Source of the DNA: Gammaproteobacteria bacterium
Lineage (GTDB): Bacteria > Pseudomonadota > Gammaproteobacteria > UBA12402
Direction: 5' to 3'
DNA: 9,970 nt
Assembly: GCA_028282395.1 (NCBI GenBank)
Contig: JANQHY010000089.1
Coordinates: 1 to 9,970, forward strand
Positions 1 through 5,615 of the stretch are shown one piece after another. The stretch's first letter is position 1, and every line of letters begins with the position of its first letter. Made by a program: the position numbers and the translations under genes. The notes under the pieces were generated by a model. That model saw nothing but the letters and a program-made list of their open reading frames with translations. It searched no databases and was not told the DNA's origin.

Positions 1-460
1 CCTGCTGCTTCTGTGCACCATACGATAAAGGTAGCAGCCGATCCAATGCATAGAGCTGAAAATGATAATGGTGCGTACCACTTCGTGGGGGTGGACAGGG
101 GGGAAAATAGCTAGCCTCCCCTTTACTATTGCGTCCAGGAACTGACTCGCTATGAATATTATCACTATCCGGTAACGCTGTTAAACTACCAGGGAGATTA
201 AAAAGTATCCAATGAGTAAAGCGTCCATGTGGCGCGTCAGGATCATCAATAATTAAAGCAAAACTGCGTGTACCTACTGGCGCCCGATGCCATATAAGTG
301 GTGGCGTTAATCCACGCCCATAACAAGTATAGATAGTTGGAATAGTCTGAGTGTTTTTGAATGCTGGACTGGTCAACGTTAATGCTGTTGCTACTGAGAG
401 TAAACCAAATAATAAAATCCCAGTATGCAGTAACCCTAAACACCCTTTTTTTGCCATCAT
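1..460 (-). CDS. Secreted YbhB/YbcL-type PEBP family protein (3' end outside window)
   Basis: This is a partial gene: the reading frame is open from the ATG at 460 down to the window edge (153 residues seen). Residues 1-26 look like a signal peptide: Lys4-Lys5, a hydrophobic run, and an Ala-Thr-Ala cleavage site before Leu-Thr-Leu, so the product is probably periplasmic or exported. The mature part carries the phosphatidylethanolamine-binding (Raf kinase inhibitor-like) family marks in order: a Ser-Pro-Ala-Phe start (31-34), Pro-Pro-Leu-Ile-Trp (53-57), DPDAP (73-77), His-Trp (83-84), CPPP (122-125) and Gly-Thr-His-His-Tyr (128-132) leading to LYALD. Two ATGs stand in tandem (460 and 457). 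An AAGGA lies 4 or 7 bases before them, so the second may be preferred. The usual Cys-Asp-Gly near the N-terminus is Cys-Tyr-Gly here (46-48). The biochemical role of bacterial members is poorly defined, so I assign family only. Confidence 0.88.
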   Translation of the reverse strand, partial: MMAKKGCLGLLHTGILLFGLLSVATALTLTSPAFKNTQTIPTIYTCYGRGLTPPLIWHRAPVGTRSFALIIDDPDAPHGRFTHWILFNLPGSLTALPDSDNIHSESVPGRNSKGEASYFPPCPPPRSGTHHYHFQLYALDRLLPLSYGAQKQQ

Positions 461-487
461 GCTATCCTTAAATTTTTAGCAGCCATT

Positions 488-516
488 AATTTACTGAAAA
501 AGCAGCATAGTGTCAA
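488..516 (-). promoter_or_regulatory. Sigma-70 type promoter for the PEBP gene
   Basis: Read on the minus strand, a perfect TTGACA (-35, positions 516-511) is followed after exactly 17 bases by TAAATT (-10, positions 493-488, 4 of 6 consensus). Transcription would start near 481, giving a short leader with an AAGGA before the tandem ATGs at 460/457. It is divergent from the promoter at 563-591. The call rests on sequence match and position only. Confidence 0.6.
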
Positions 517-562
517 CTATTTTAACAGATAGAGGTAGAGAAGAAATTTCACTGTAAGACTA

Positions 563-591
563 TTGACTCCCACCGCCGAGCAGCCTATATT
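563..591 (+). promoter_or_regulatory. Sigma-70 type promoter for the TIGR02449-zapA operon
   Basis: TTGACT (563-568, 5 of 6 consensus) and TATATT (586-591, 5 of 6) are separated by a 17-base spacer. A start near 598 would give a leader of about 30 bases containing the AGGAG at 616-620 that serves the gene at 631. It lies about 50 bases from, and points away from, the minus-strand promoter of the PEBP gene. Confidence 0.6.
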
Positions 592-630
592 GCAATAAGG
601 TGATCATTCGGCAAGAGGAGTGGGACAGAA

Positions 631-861
631 ATGGTTGATGAAATGATTAATGGCCTGGAGCAGAAGATCAGTGATCTGTTAAATAATTATCACTATCTTA
701 AAGAGGAGCGCGGCAACTGCAAGCGTGAATTAGCTGAAATCGGGGCCGAGTACCAAGCGCTTAAAGAGCGTTATGAGGCATTAAAAGTCCGCCACGAACA
801 GGCGGTGAACGGTATAGAACGGATGATTGATCGGCTAAAAACCGTTCAGGAAGAGGCATGA
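631..861 (+). CDS. TIGR02449-like small coiled-coil protein upstream of zapA
   Basis: A 76-residue, highly charged protein, almost wholly helical by composition. It has no glycine/proline breaks except Gly-containing turns near residues 8, 28 and 38. Leu, Ile, Tyr and Val recur at heptad-like spacing (for example in LEQKISDLL, LKEERYEAL-like stretches and MIDRLKTV), as expected for a short coiled coil. Size, character and the position directly before zapA match the TIGR02449 family found at this locus in many non-enteric Gammaproteobacteria. A link to division, perhaps as a ZapB-like partner of ZapA, is inference from position. The start is preceded by AGGAG ten bases upstream. The stop overlaps the zapA start (ATGA at 858-861), so the two are translationally coupled. 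No signal peptide or membrane segment is visible, so it is presumably cytoplasmic. Confidence 0.8.
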   Translation: MVDEMINGLEQKISDLLNNYHYLKEERGNCKRELAEIGAEYQALKERYEALKVRHEQAVNGIERMIDRLKTVQEEA

Positions 862-1163
862 CAACAGAAAATCGTGTAGATATTCGTTTACTGGACAGAC
901 AATTTCAGATCAAATGTTCAGCAGAAACCCGTCGTGGGCTAGAGCAAGCAGCGCAATATCTCGACCAGAAAATGCGTAAGATGGCTGGTAGTGCACCAAT
1001 GGTGAGTGTTGAACGTATTGCGGTTATCACCGCTCTCAATATTGTTTATGATCTACTATTTGCGGAAGATCGTGATCAACAATTGTCAGAAGAAGTGATT
1101 AATCGTATTGAGAGTATGCATCAACGTATTGATCAAGCGCTTTATACTGAAGTAGAGGCTTAA
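858..1163 (+). CDS. zapA: Cell division protein ZapA
   Basis: At 101 residues this has the normal length for ZapA, the small cytoplasmic protein that binds FtsZ and cross-links its protofilaments in the Z-ring. Two parts are visible. The N-terminal globular domain (about 1-45) includes the family's V-x-I-x-L-L-D-R-x-F-x-I-K-C start and the YLDQKM helix. A long C-terminal helix (about 50-100), with repeated Ile/Leu and Asn-Ile, mediates dimerisation and tetramerisation in characterised ZapA proteins. The start codon overlaps the preceding coiled-coil gene by four bases, which implies joint translation. The 6S RNA promoter begins 12 bases after the stop codon. The gene order zapA-6S RNA-ygfA is widely conserved in Gammaproteobacteria and strengthens the call. 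Confidence 0.95.
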   Translation: MTTENRVDIRLLDRQFQIKCSAETRRGLEQAAQYLDQKMRKMAGSAPMVSVERIAVITALNIVYDLLFAEDRDQQLSEEVINRIESMHQRIDQALYTEVEA

Positions 1164-1175
1164 CAGCGCGCCATC

Positions 1176-1204
1176 TTGACAGTAAGCAGCAATCATAGTT
1201 TAAT
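1176..1204 (+). promoter_or_regulatory. Strong sigma-70 promoter of the 6S RNA gene
   Basis: A perfect TTGACA (1176-1181) is followed after 17 bases by TTTAAT (1199-1204, 5 of 6 consensus). The predicted start at about 1211 coincides with the first paired base of the 6S closing stem, which supports both calls. Transcription may run on into ygfA, since no terminator is visible between them. Confidence 0.75.
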
Positions 1205-1210
1205 AGAACC

Positions 1211-1377
1211 ATGCCATGGCTTGTGGGCAACTCGTACTTGAGCCGATACTTTCAAGATTGGGATTTGTCCCTACGAACTGTTGAGCACATCCAAAAAAAG
1301 GAGAGCCTGAAGTGAGTATAACGGGTCCCCCCTAGCATTTAGGGTTCATTAACGATTGTCCATTGAGTCAGGGCATT
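1211..1377 (+). ncRNA. ssrS: 6S RNA (global regulator of sigma-70 RNA polymerase)
   Basis: 6S RNA mimics an open promoter and sequesters RNA polymerase holoenzyme, mainly in stationary phase. Support is threefold. First, it sits between zapA and ygfA, the classic ssrS position. Second, it contains GAGCCGATA (about 1240-1248), which matches the 5' central-bubble strand of Escherichia coli 6S RNA, and a later GAGAGCCTGAA resembling the returning strand. Third, the ends pair: 1211-1215 with 1372-1376, 1217-1222 with 1365-1370, and 1224-1230 with 1356-1362, allowing G-U pairs. A small hairpin, CCCTA/TAGGG (1330-1334 with 1340-1344), stands where the enteric RNA has its 3' central-bubble hairpin. 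The length of about 167 bases is somewhat shorter than the roughly 184 of E. coli. Both ends are estimated from the promoter and the pairing and may be off by a few bases. The 3' end is probably made by processing. Confidence 0.9.
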
Positions 1378-1974
1378 ATGAGCAACACAGAAAAAATCGA
1401 GCAAATCCGACAACAGATGCGTCAATGGCGCGACCAAACGAGTATAATTGAACAGCAAGATGCCGCTAAACAAGCTATTGAGCATTTAGTTACTAGTGAA
1501 ATTTTTCTTAAAAGCCAACATATTGCTTGCTATATGCCAGTCCGTAATGAGTTAGATACCAGCAAATTAATAGGAAAGATCTGGCAAGCAGGAAAACAGT
1601 GCTATCTTCCTGCACTTGACCCTATACGCCAAGGCTATATGAATTTCCGCCTTTATAGAAAAGGCGATAAATTAATTACTAACCAATTTTCAATTCCTGA
1701 ACCTGATACGCATACGAAAACTATTCCACCTTGGGCGCTTGATCTGGTAGTCACCCCACTACTTGCCTTTGATCAAGCAGGCAATCGTTTGGGAAGTGGT
1801 TGCGGTTATTATGACCGTGTATTTGCCGAGATTAAGCGCTGGCCTCATGCACCACTTTTATGCGGCTTCGCCTACCATCAACAACAGGTGACACAGTTAC
1901 CAATTCAACCATGGGATATTCCAACACATTTCATTGTAACGGATAAAGCCCTCATTAAAGCTGACAGTGAATAA
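1378..1974 (+). CDS. ygfA: 5-formyltetrahydrofolate cyclo-ligase
   Basis: This cytoplasmic enzyme uses ATP to convert 5-formyltetrahydrofolate to 5,10-methenyltetrahydrofolate, returning a stored folate to one-carbon metabolism. With the ATG at 1378 the protein has 198 residues, the usual size. Family marks include Y-M-P-V-R-N-E-L-D-T (52-61; the ELDT part is strongly conserved), an A-G-K-Q-C-Y-L-P stretch (71-78), D-L-V-V-T-P-L-L-A-F-D (122-132) and the glycine-rich G-S-G-C-G-Y-Y-D-R (139-147) near the nucleotide site, followed by WDIP (179-182). I chose ATG 1378 because the open frame further upstream, from a TTG at 1363, lies inside the 6S RNA closing stem. The likely ribosome-binding AGGG (1370-1373) is also within that stem. 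Co-transcription with the 6S RNA is known for this locus in enterics and is likely here. Confidence 0.93.
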   Translation: MSNTEKIEQIRQQMRQWRDQTSIIEQQDAAKQAIEHLVTSEIFLKSQHIACYMPVRNELDTSKLIGKIWQAGKQCYLPALDPIRQGYMNFRLYRKGDKLITNQFSIPEPDTHTKTIPPWALDLVVTPLLAFDQAGNRLGSGCGYYDRVFAEIKRWPHAPLLCGFAYHQQQVTQLPIQPWDIPTHFIVTDKALIKADSE

Positions 1975-1982
1975 TATAATCG

Positions 1983-2006
1983 TCGTCACAAGGAACGCCG
2001 TGACGA
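1983..2006. other. Short perfect hairpin after ygfA
   Basis: TCGTCAC (1983-1989) pairs perfectly with GTGACGA (2000-2006) around a 10-base loop, nine bases after the ygfA stop codon. No run of T follows on the plus strand and no run of A precedes it, so it does not look like an intrinsic terminator in either direction. It may stabilise the 3' end of the ygfA message. Confidence 0.4.
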
Positions 2007-2061
2007 AGTGATCCAGCAACTGTACTAATAATCACAACAGTTTAACAAAAAATGTTTTTAG

Positions 2062-2089
2062 TTGTCTTTTATACCCTTTCTGCTACCAT
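2062..2089 (+). promoter_or_regulatory. Possible weak promoter for the DMT transporter gene
   Basis: TTGTCT (2062-2067, 4 of 6) and TACCAT (2084-2089, 4 of 6) are 16 bases apart, within an AT-rich gap of about 150 bases upstream of the transporter. The match is modest and other hexamers in this AT-rich stretch could compete. Confidence 0.3.
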
Positions 2090-2125
2090 TTTAAAGTCAT
2101 TTAGAAATTATAGGGTTTTTATGCT

Positions 2126-3010
2126 ATGAAGAGTTATTGCTGTGTATTATTTGCTGCAACCTGCTATGCTTGCTCTAGCATCATCGTCAAATTATTGTCT
2201 GCCTATTTGCCGTTTACACAGGTCGTTTTCTTTCGCTTTTTTCTTGGTGTCTTACTGATTCTACCAATGATAAAAATGATTAAACCAATCTCGCTTAAAA
2301 CAGATAAATTTTCCCTCCTCTGGCTCCGCGCCACCTGCGGTTTTCTTATGGTTCTGTGCTGGAGTTATGCCACACGTTATATTCCGGTTGCCGATGCGGT
2401 ACTGTTAAGCGATACTGGCCCACTGTTTGTACCAATGCTAATGTGGCTGTTTATGCGTGAAAAAACCAGTCCACCGATTCTATTAGCCATTGCTGTCGCT
2501 TTTGCCGGCGTGTTTTTTGTTACCAAGCCAGAAGACCAATACTTTATTCTTTTACCCTCACTGGTAGGCTTAATGGCAGGTTTCTGGATTGCAGCTGGCA
2601 TTGTCACCATGAGTTCGCTTGGTAAAACTGAACCAAGCCGACGTATTGTTTTCTATTTTCATATTATCGGTACCCTTTATGCGCTTCTGATGTTTTGGCA
2701 TTGGCATAGTGTCTCACCCACCAGCGCTATGCTGCTTGGCCTATTAGCACTCTCGACAACTCTTTATCAACTCAGTGTCAGCTATGCATTACGAACACTC
2801 GCACCAGTCATTGTTTCCCCCTTGCTATTTCTCTCGGTACCATTAGGAGCGATAGCAGACTTAACCATATGGCATCATCATTTTAATGACAATGCTATCA
2901 TTGGCGCACTATTAATTGTTGCCGGCACGACTGCGGTTATCTACTTTAATAATCGTCCTGGCGAGTTAAATTATAAACCTGCAATGGCACGCCTTTTTAA
3001 TCGGCGCTAA
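2126..3010 (+). CDS. DMT superfamily (EamA-type) transporter
   Basis: This is a 294-residue inner-membrane protein whose hydrophobic pattern fits ten transmembrane helices, roughly at 4-24, 30-50, 65-83, 90-110, 116-133, 138-160, 172-190, 200-220, 225-247 and 258-275. The two halves repeat the EamA design: each has an early helix with aromatic/Arg residues (V-V-F-F-R-F-F at 33-39) and ends with the typical G-A-x-L-I-V-A-G-T-type helix (260-268). The loop after helix 4 carries the common M-R-E-K-T (110-114) with the charged residues conserved in this superfamily. The C-terminus is basic and probably cytoplasmic. Members export or import metabolites such as amino acids, sugars or S-adenosylmethionine, and the substrate cannot be read from the sequence. 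An AGGG (2112-2115) lies ten bases before the start, but nearer to a second ATG at 2121 in another frame. The gene stands alone and converges on the amidase. Confidence 0.88.
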   Translation: MKSYCCVLFAATCYACSSIIVKLLSAYLPFTQVVFFRFFLGVLLILPMIKMIKPISLKTDKFSLLWLRATCGFLMVLCWSYATRYIPVADAVLLSDTGPLFVPMLMWLFMREKTSPPILLAIAVAFAGVFFVTKPEDQYFILLPSLVGLMAGFWIAAGIVTMSSLGKTEPSRRIVFYFHIIGTLYALLMFWHWHSVSPTSAMLLGLLALSTTLYQLSVSYALRTLAPVIVSPLLFLSVPLGAIADLTIWHHHFNDNAIIGALLIVAGTTAVIYFNNRPGELNYKPAMARLFNRR

Positions 3011-3047
3011 AAAGAAGAGTTGATTAAACGCTTATTTTTCTTGATAC

Positions 3048-3096
3048 AAAAAAAGAGGGGCTTTTACACCCCTCGGCAAGGCTATGACAGCCTTGC
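3048..3096 (-). terminator. Intrinsic terminator (tandem hairpins) for the leftward amidase transcript
   Basis: Read on the minus strand, an 8-bp perfect hairpin with a 5-base loop (arms 3089-3096 and 3076-3083) comes first. After one base it is followed by a G/C-rich 6-bp hairpin (arms 3069-3074 and 3055-3060, GAGGGG/CCCCTC, 8-base loop). Seven T residues (positions 3054-3048) follow immediately. This is a textbook rho-independent terminator for transcription arriving from the amidase. On the plus strand the hairpins are not followed by T's, so termination of the DMT transcript here would be weaker. Confidence 0.82.
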
Positions 3097-3220
3097 ATAA
3101 AACTACCCAAATTCCTTCAAAGTATTCTACTGCAATAGTGAATGTAATGAAAAGGGCAGAAATATAAGCTTATGTTTAAACAAAATGTAAGAGAAAATTT
3201 ATTGGATTCCAGCTGCTAAT

Positions 3221-4633
3221 CTAATTAAGATCTAATGGCGGCATCGTCCAACCACCGAAAGCTTGCTCTAATAGTTCAGCAACAGCTAATGTTGAAAAGT
3301 CGTGCCACGGTTTTGCTGCAATTTGTAGACCGATGGGAAGCCCCTCTTTTGAGGTTCCACAACGCACAACACAGACCGGCCAACCCAATAAATTAAATGC
3401 CATAGTGTAAAAATCATTACTCTCAGGATGTATTGTGCCATGTGTTTTAGCTGCCGTTGCACAAACAGGCAGAATAATCACGTCATAATTCTGCATATGA
3501 TTTAATGCTTTAAAACGTATTTGGTCAGCTTCAAAAAAACGTCGACGTATTTCTGTTACATCAAAAATATCTGATTGCGCTGCTGCATCGAGAAAAGTCT
3601 GAAAAGTGGATGCTGGTGATATCTCTTTACCGTGATTTAAATGTTTCATCATCTGTATAAAGCTATTGCCACGATCACCGCCATAAAAAAACGTATCGCG
3701 GAGAAATTTTCCCATATAGTCAATATCGAGAAAATCGACTTCCGTCACAGCAGAACCATTATCACGCAGCACCGTCATGGCATCCTGCATAACCTGTGCT
3801 GTCTCTGGAGTTGGCGTACTAGTGAAGTTATCAATCATATAGCCTATACGGATCGACCCCACAGCCTTATCAGAAGAGAATAGCGGCGATGGTGCCATAT
3901 AGGGGTCACTACTGTCATAAGCAGAAAGAATTGGCAAAGATAGTTTTAAATCACTCACATAACGTGCTAATGGTCCAAATGTTGCAAACGACCCGAGTAT
4001 TCCACCATCCCCCGGGACATTACCAATACAAGACAGTGCGTGTTGAGTCGGCTTCAAGCCACTAATGCCACAAAAATGAGCTGGTAGACGGATACTACCG
4101 CCAGCGTCTGAGCCTATTCCTAATGGTGAACCACCACTGGCTATCACTGCACCTTCGCCACCACTACTGCCGCCAGGTGTTTTTGTGACATCGTAAGGGT
4201 TATTCGTACGACCATAAACATTATTATCTGTTTCAAACGCAACGCCCATCTCCGGCATATTGGTAATACCAATAATAATTGCCCCAGCCTGTTTAAGTTT
4301 TTGGACGATAAAAGCATCTTCATGGCAACGATGCCGCTTTAACGCTGTACAACCACTGGTGACAATAAAATCTTTTACTTTAATATGGTCTTTAATGGTA
4401 ATGGGTAGCCCATGCAATGGACCTAATGCGTTGCCCTGCGCCAACTGCTTATCGGCTTCGGCTGCAGCATTAAGCGCGCTCTGCTCATCTAATTGCTGCA
4501 CGACTGCATTAACAATGGGATTAACCTGATTAATTCGCTTTAGGTGAGCTTGCATCACTTCAACAGCAGAGAATTTTTTATTAACAATACCTTTGACTAA
4601 GTTTGATGCGGATAGATCGGTTAATTCACTCAT
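3221..4633 (-). CDS. Amidase-signature family hydrolase, FAAH-like
   Basis: A 470-residue amidase-signature enzyme, which cleaves amide bonds through a Ser-cisSer-Lys triad. All three residues are present at family spacing: Lys81 (in P-I-T-I-K-D), cis-Ser156 in G-G-S-S-G-G (154-159) and nucleophile Ser180 in G-S-D-A-G-G-S-I-R (174-182). The stretch after GGSSGG (GEG, SGGSPLG, then FCGISGLKPT at 187-196) resembles fatty-acid amide hydrolases and related amidases more than GatA. No neighbouring gatB/gatC is seen, so an Asp/Glu-tRNA amidotransferase role is unlikely. No signal peptide or N-terminal membrane segment is visible, so it is probably cytoplasmic. The true substrate is unknown. The gene follows sucD by 100 bases on the same strand and ends before a strong terminator, so it is either the last gene of the suc operon or has its own promoter. 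The start is preceded by a TAGGG about ten bases upstream. Confidence 0.87.
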   Translation of the reverse strand: MSELTDLSASNLVKGIVNKKFSAVEVMQAHLKRINQVNPIVNAVVQQLDEQSALNAAAEADKQLAQGNALGPLHGLPITIKDHIKVKDFIVTSGCTALKRHRCHEDAFIVQKLKQAGAIIIGITNMPEMGVAFETDNNVYGRTNNPYDVTKTPGGSSGGEGAVIASGGSPLGIGSDAGGSIRLPAHFCGISGLKPTQHALSCIGNVPGDGGILGSFATFGPLARYVSDLKLSLPILSAYDSSDPYMAPSPLFSSDKAVGSIRIGYMIDNFTSTPTPETAQVMQDAMTVLRDNGSAVTEVDFLDIDYMGKFLRDTFFYGGDRGNSFIQMMKHLNHGKEISPASTFQTFLDAAAQSDIFDVTEIRRRFFEADQIRFKALNHMQNYDVIILPVCATAAKTHGTIHPESNDFYTMAFNLLGWPVCVVRCGTSKEGLPIGLQIAAKPWHDFSTLAVAELLEQAFGGWTMPPLDLN

Positions 4634-4661
4634 ATTAAATTTACCCTACAAGTAATAATTT

Positions 4662-4725
4662 CCTTCTCCCACCCTTCAGGCACCCTCCCCCACTTTGTGT
4701 GGGAGAGGAGTCAGGAGGGAGAAGG
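4662..4725. repeat. 64-base imperfect palindrome between sucD and the amidase gene
   Basis: The outer arms CCTTCTCCC (4662-4670) and GGGAGAAGG (4717-4725) are perfect complements. An inner arm CCCAC/GTGGG (4689-4693 with 4699-4703) extends outward after one C-A mismatch by four more pairs (4684-4687 with 4705-4708), around a TTTGT loop. The purine/pyrimidine-rich arms recall small intergenic repeats dispersed in some gammaproteobacterial genomes. Whether it is repeated in this genome cannot be seen here. Transcribed leftward it would fold behind sucD and could attenuate or protect the message, but no clear U-tract follows. Confidence 0.6.
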
Positions 4726-4733
4726 TATTTATC

Positions 4734-5615
4734 TTAACTATCCCAGCCTGCAGCGCGGGCAATTGCTTGACCCATCTCTGCAGGAGAGCGCGTGATGGTA
4801 ACACCCGCTGCTTCGAGACTATCAAATTTCTCTGCTGCAGTGCCTTTGCCACCAGAGATAATTGCACCAGCGTGACCCATACGTTTGCCTGGAGGTGCAG
4901 TCACACCAGCAATATAAGCTGCAACCGGTTTTGACACATGCTGTTTAATATACTCAGCAGCCTCTTCTTCTGCCGTACCACCAATTTCACCGACCATTAA
5001 AATTGCTTCAGTTTGTGTATCCTCTTCAAACATCTTTAATACATCAACAAAATTCATGCCTGGAATTGGATCACCACCAATACCAACACAAGTACTTTGA
5101 CCAAAACCCATACCGGTAGTTTGATTAACGGCTTCATAGGTCAATGTACCGGAGCGTGAAACAATACCAACACGACCTGGCAGATGAATATCACCTGGCA
5201 TAATACCAATCTTACACTCCCCTGGTGTAATCACACCTGGGCAGTTGGGGCCAACCATCTGTACACCAGGATGGTTATCAAGATAGTATTTCACCTCTAA
5301 CATATCGAGAACTGGAATCCCTTCAGTAATGGTAACAATTAATTTAATGCCTGCTTCAACTGCTTCGATAATAGAGTCTTTACAAAACGGTGCTGGCACA
5401 TAGATAACAGAAGCATCGGCACCGGTCTCTTCAACAGCATCTTTCACCGTATCAAAGACTGGCAGATCTAAATGTTTTCCACCACCTTTTCCAGGCGTCA
5501 CACCACCAACCATTTTTGTACCATAAGCAATTGCCTGCTCAGAGTGGTAGGTACCGTTTTTACCGGTAAAACCCTGACAAATAACTTTGGTATTTTTATT
5601 AATTAGAATACTCAT
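4734..5615 (-). CDS. sucD: Succinyl-CoA synthetase alpha subunit
   Basis: A 293-residue protein, the normal length for the alpha subunit of ADP/GDP-forming succinyl-CoA ligase, which with SucC converts succinyl-CoA to succinate while making ATP or GTP in the TCA cycle. The N-terminal CoA-binding Rossmann domain shows [10 protein letters not shown] (13-22) and [10 protein letters not shown] (36-45). N-C-P-G (124-127) and S-R-S-G-T-L-T-Y (153-160) are family signatures. The phosphorylated histidine is His248 in G-H-A-G-A-I-I (247-253), and Glu210 (in V-G-E-I-G-G) corresponds to the glutamate that assists phosphorylation. The ATG overlaps the sucC stop by four bases, giving translational coupling that suits an equimolar complex. 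The protein appears complete and catalytically intact. Confidence 0.97.
   Translation of the reverse strand: MSILINKNTKVICQGFTGKNGTYHSEQAIAYGTKMVGGVTPGKGGGKHLDLPVFDTVKDAVEETGADASVIYVPAPFCKDSIIEAVEAGIKLIVTITEGIPVLDMLEVKYYLDNHPGVQMVGPNCPGVITPGECKIGIMPGDIHLPGRVGIVSRSGTLTYEAVNQTTGMGFGQSTCVGIGGDPIPGMNFVDVLKMFEEDTQTEAILMVGEIGGTAEEEAAEYIKQHVSKPVAAYIAGVTAPPGKRMGHAGAIISGGKGTAAEKFDSLEAAGVTITRSPAEMGQAIARAAGWDS

Noticed and set aside
246..443. 65-residue minus-strand frame
   Set aside because: It is an off-frame shadow of the PEBP-family gene that starts at 460 and runs off the left edge. The PEBP frame carries all family motifs.
1363..1377. TTG at 1363 as the ygfA start
   Set aside because: It would add five residues encoded inside the 6S RNA closing stem. 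The ATG at 1378 gives the normal protein length and start.
3641..4529. Plus-strand open frames inside the amidase gene (3641-3883 and 4260-4529)
   Set aside because: They are antisense to a well-conserved enzyme gene whose frame contains the full catalytic triad, and they have no family resemblance of their own.
4676..4934. Overlapping open frames on both strands around the sucD 3' end (4676-4867 minus, 4695-4934 plus)
   Set aside because: Both are shadows of the sucD coding sequence extended through the palindrome. Neither has a ribosome-binding site or a recognisable protein pattern.
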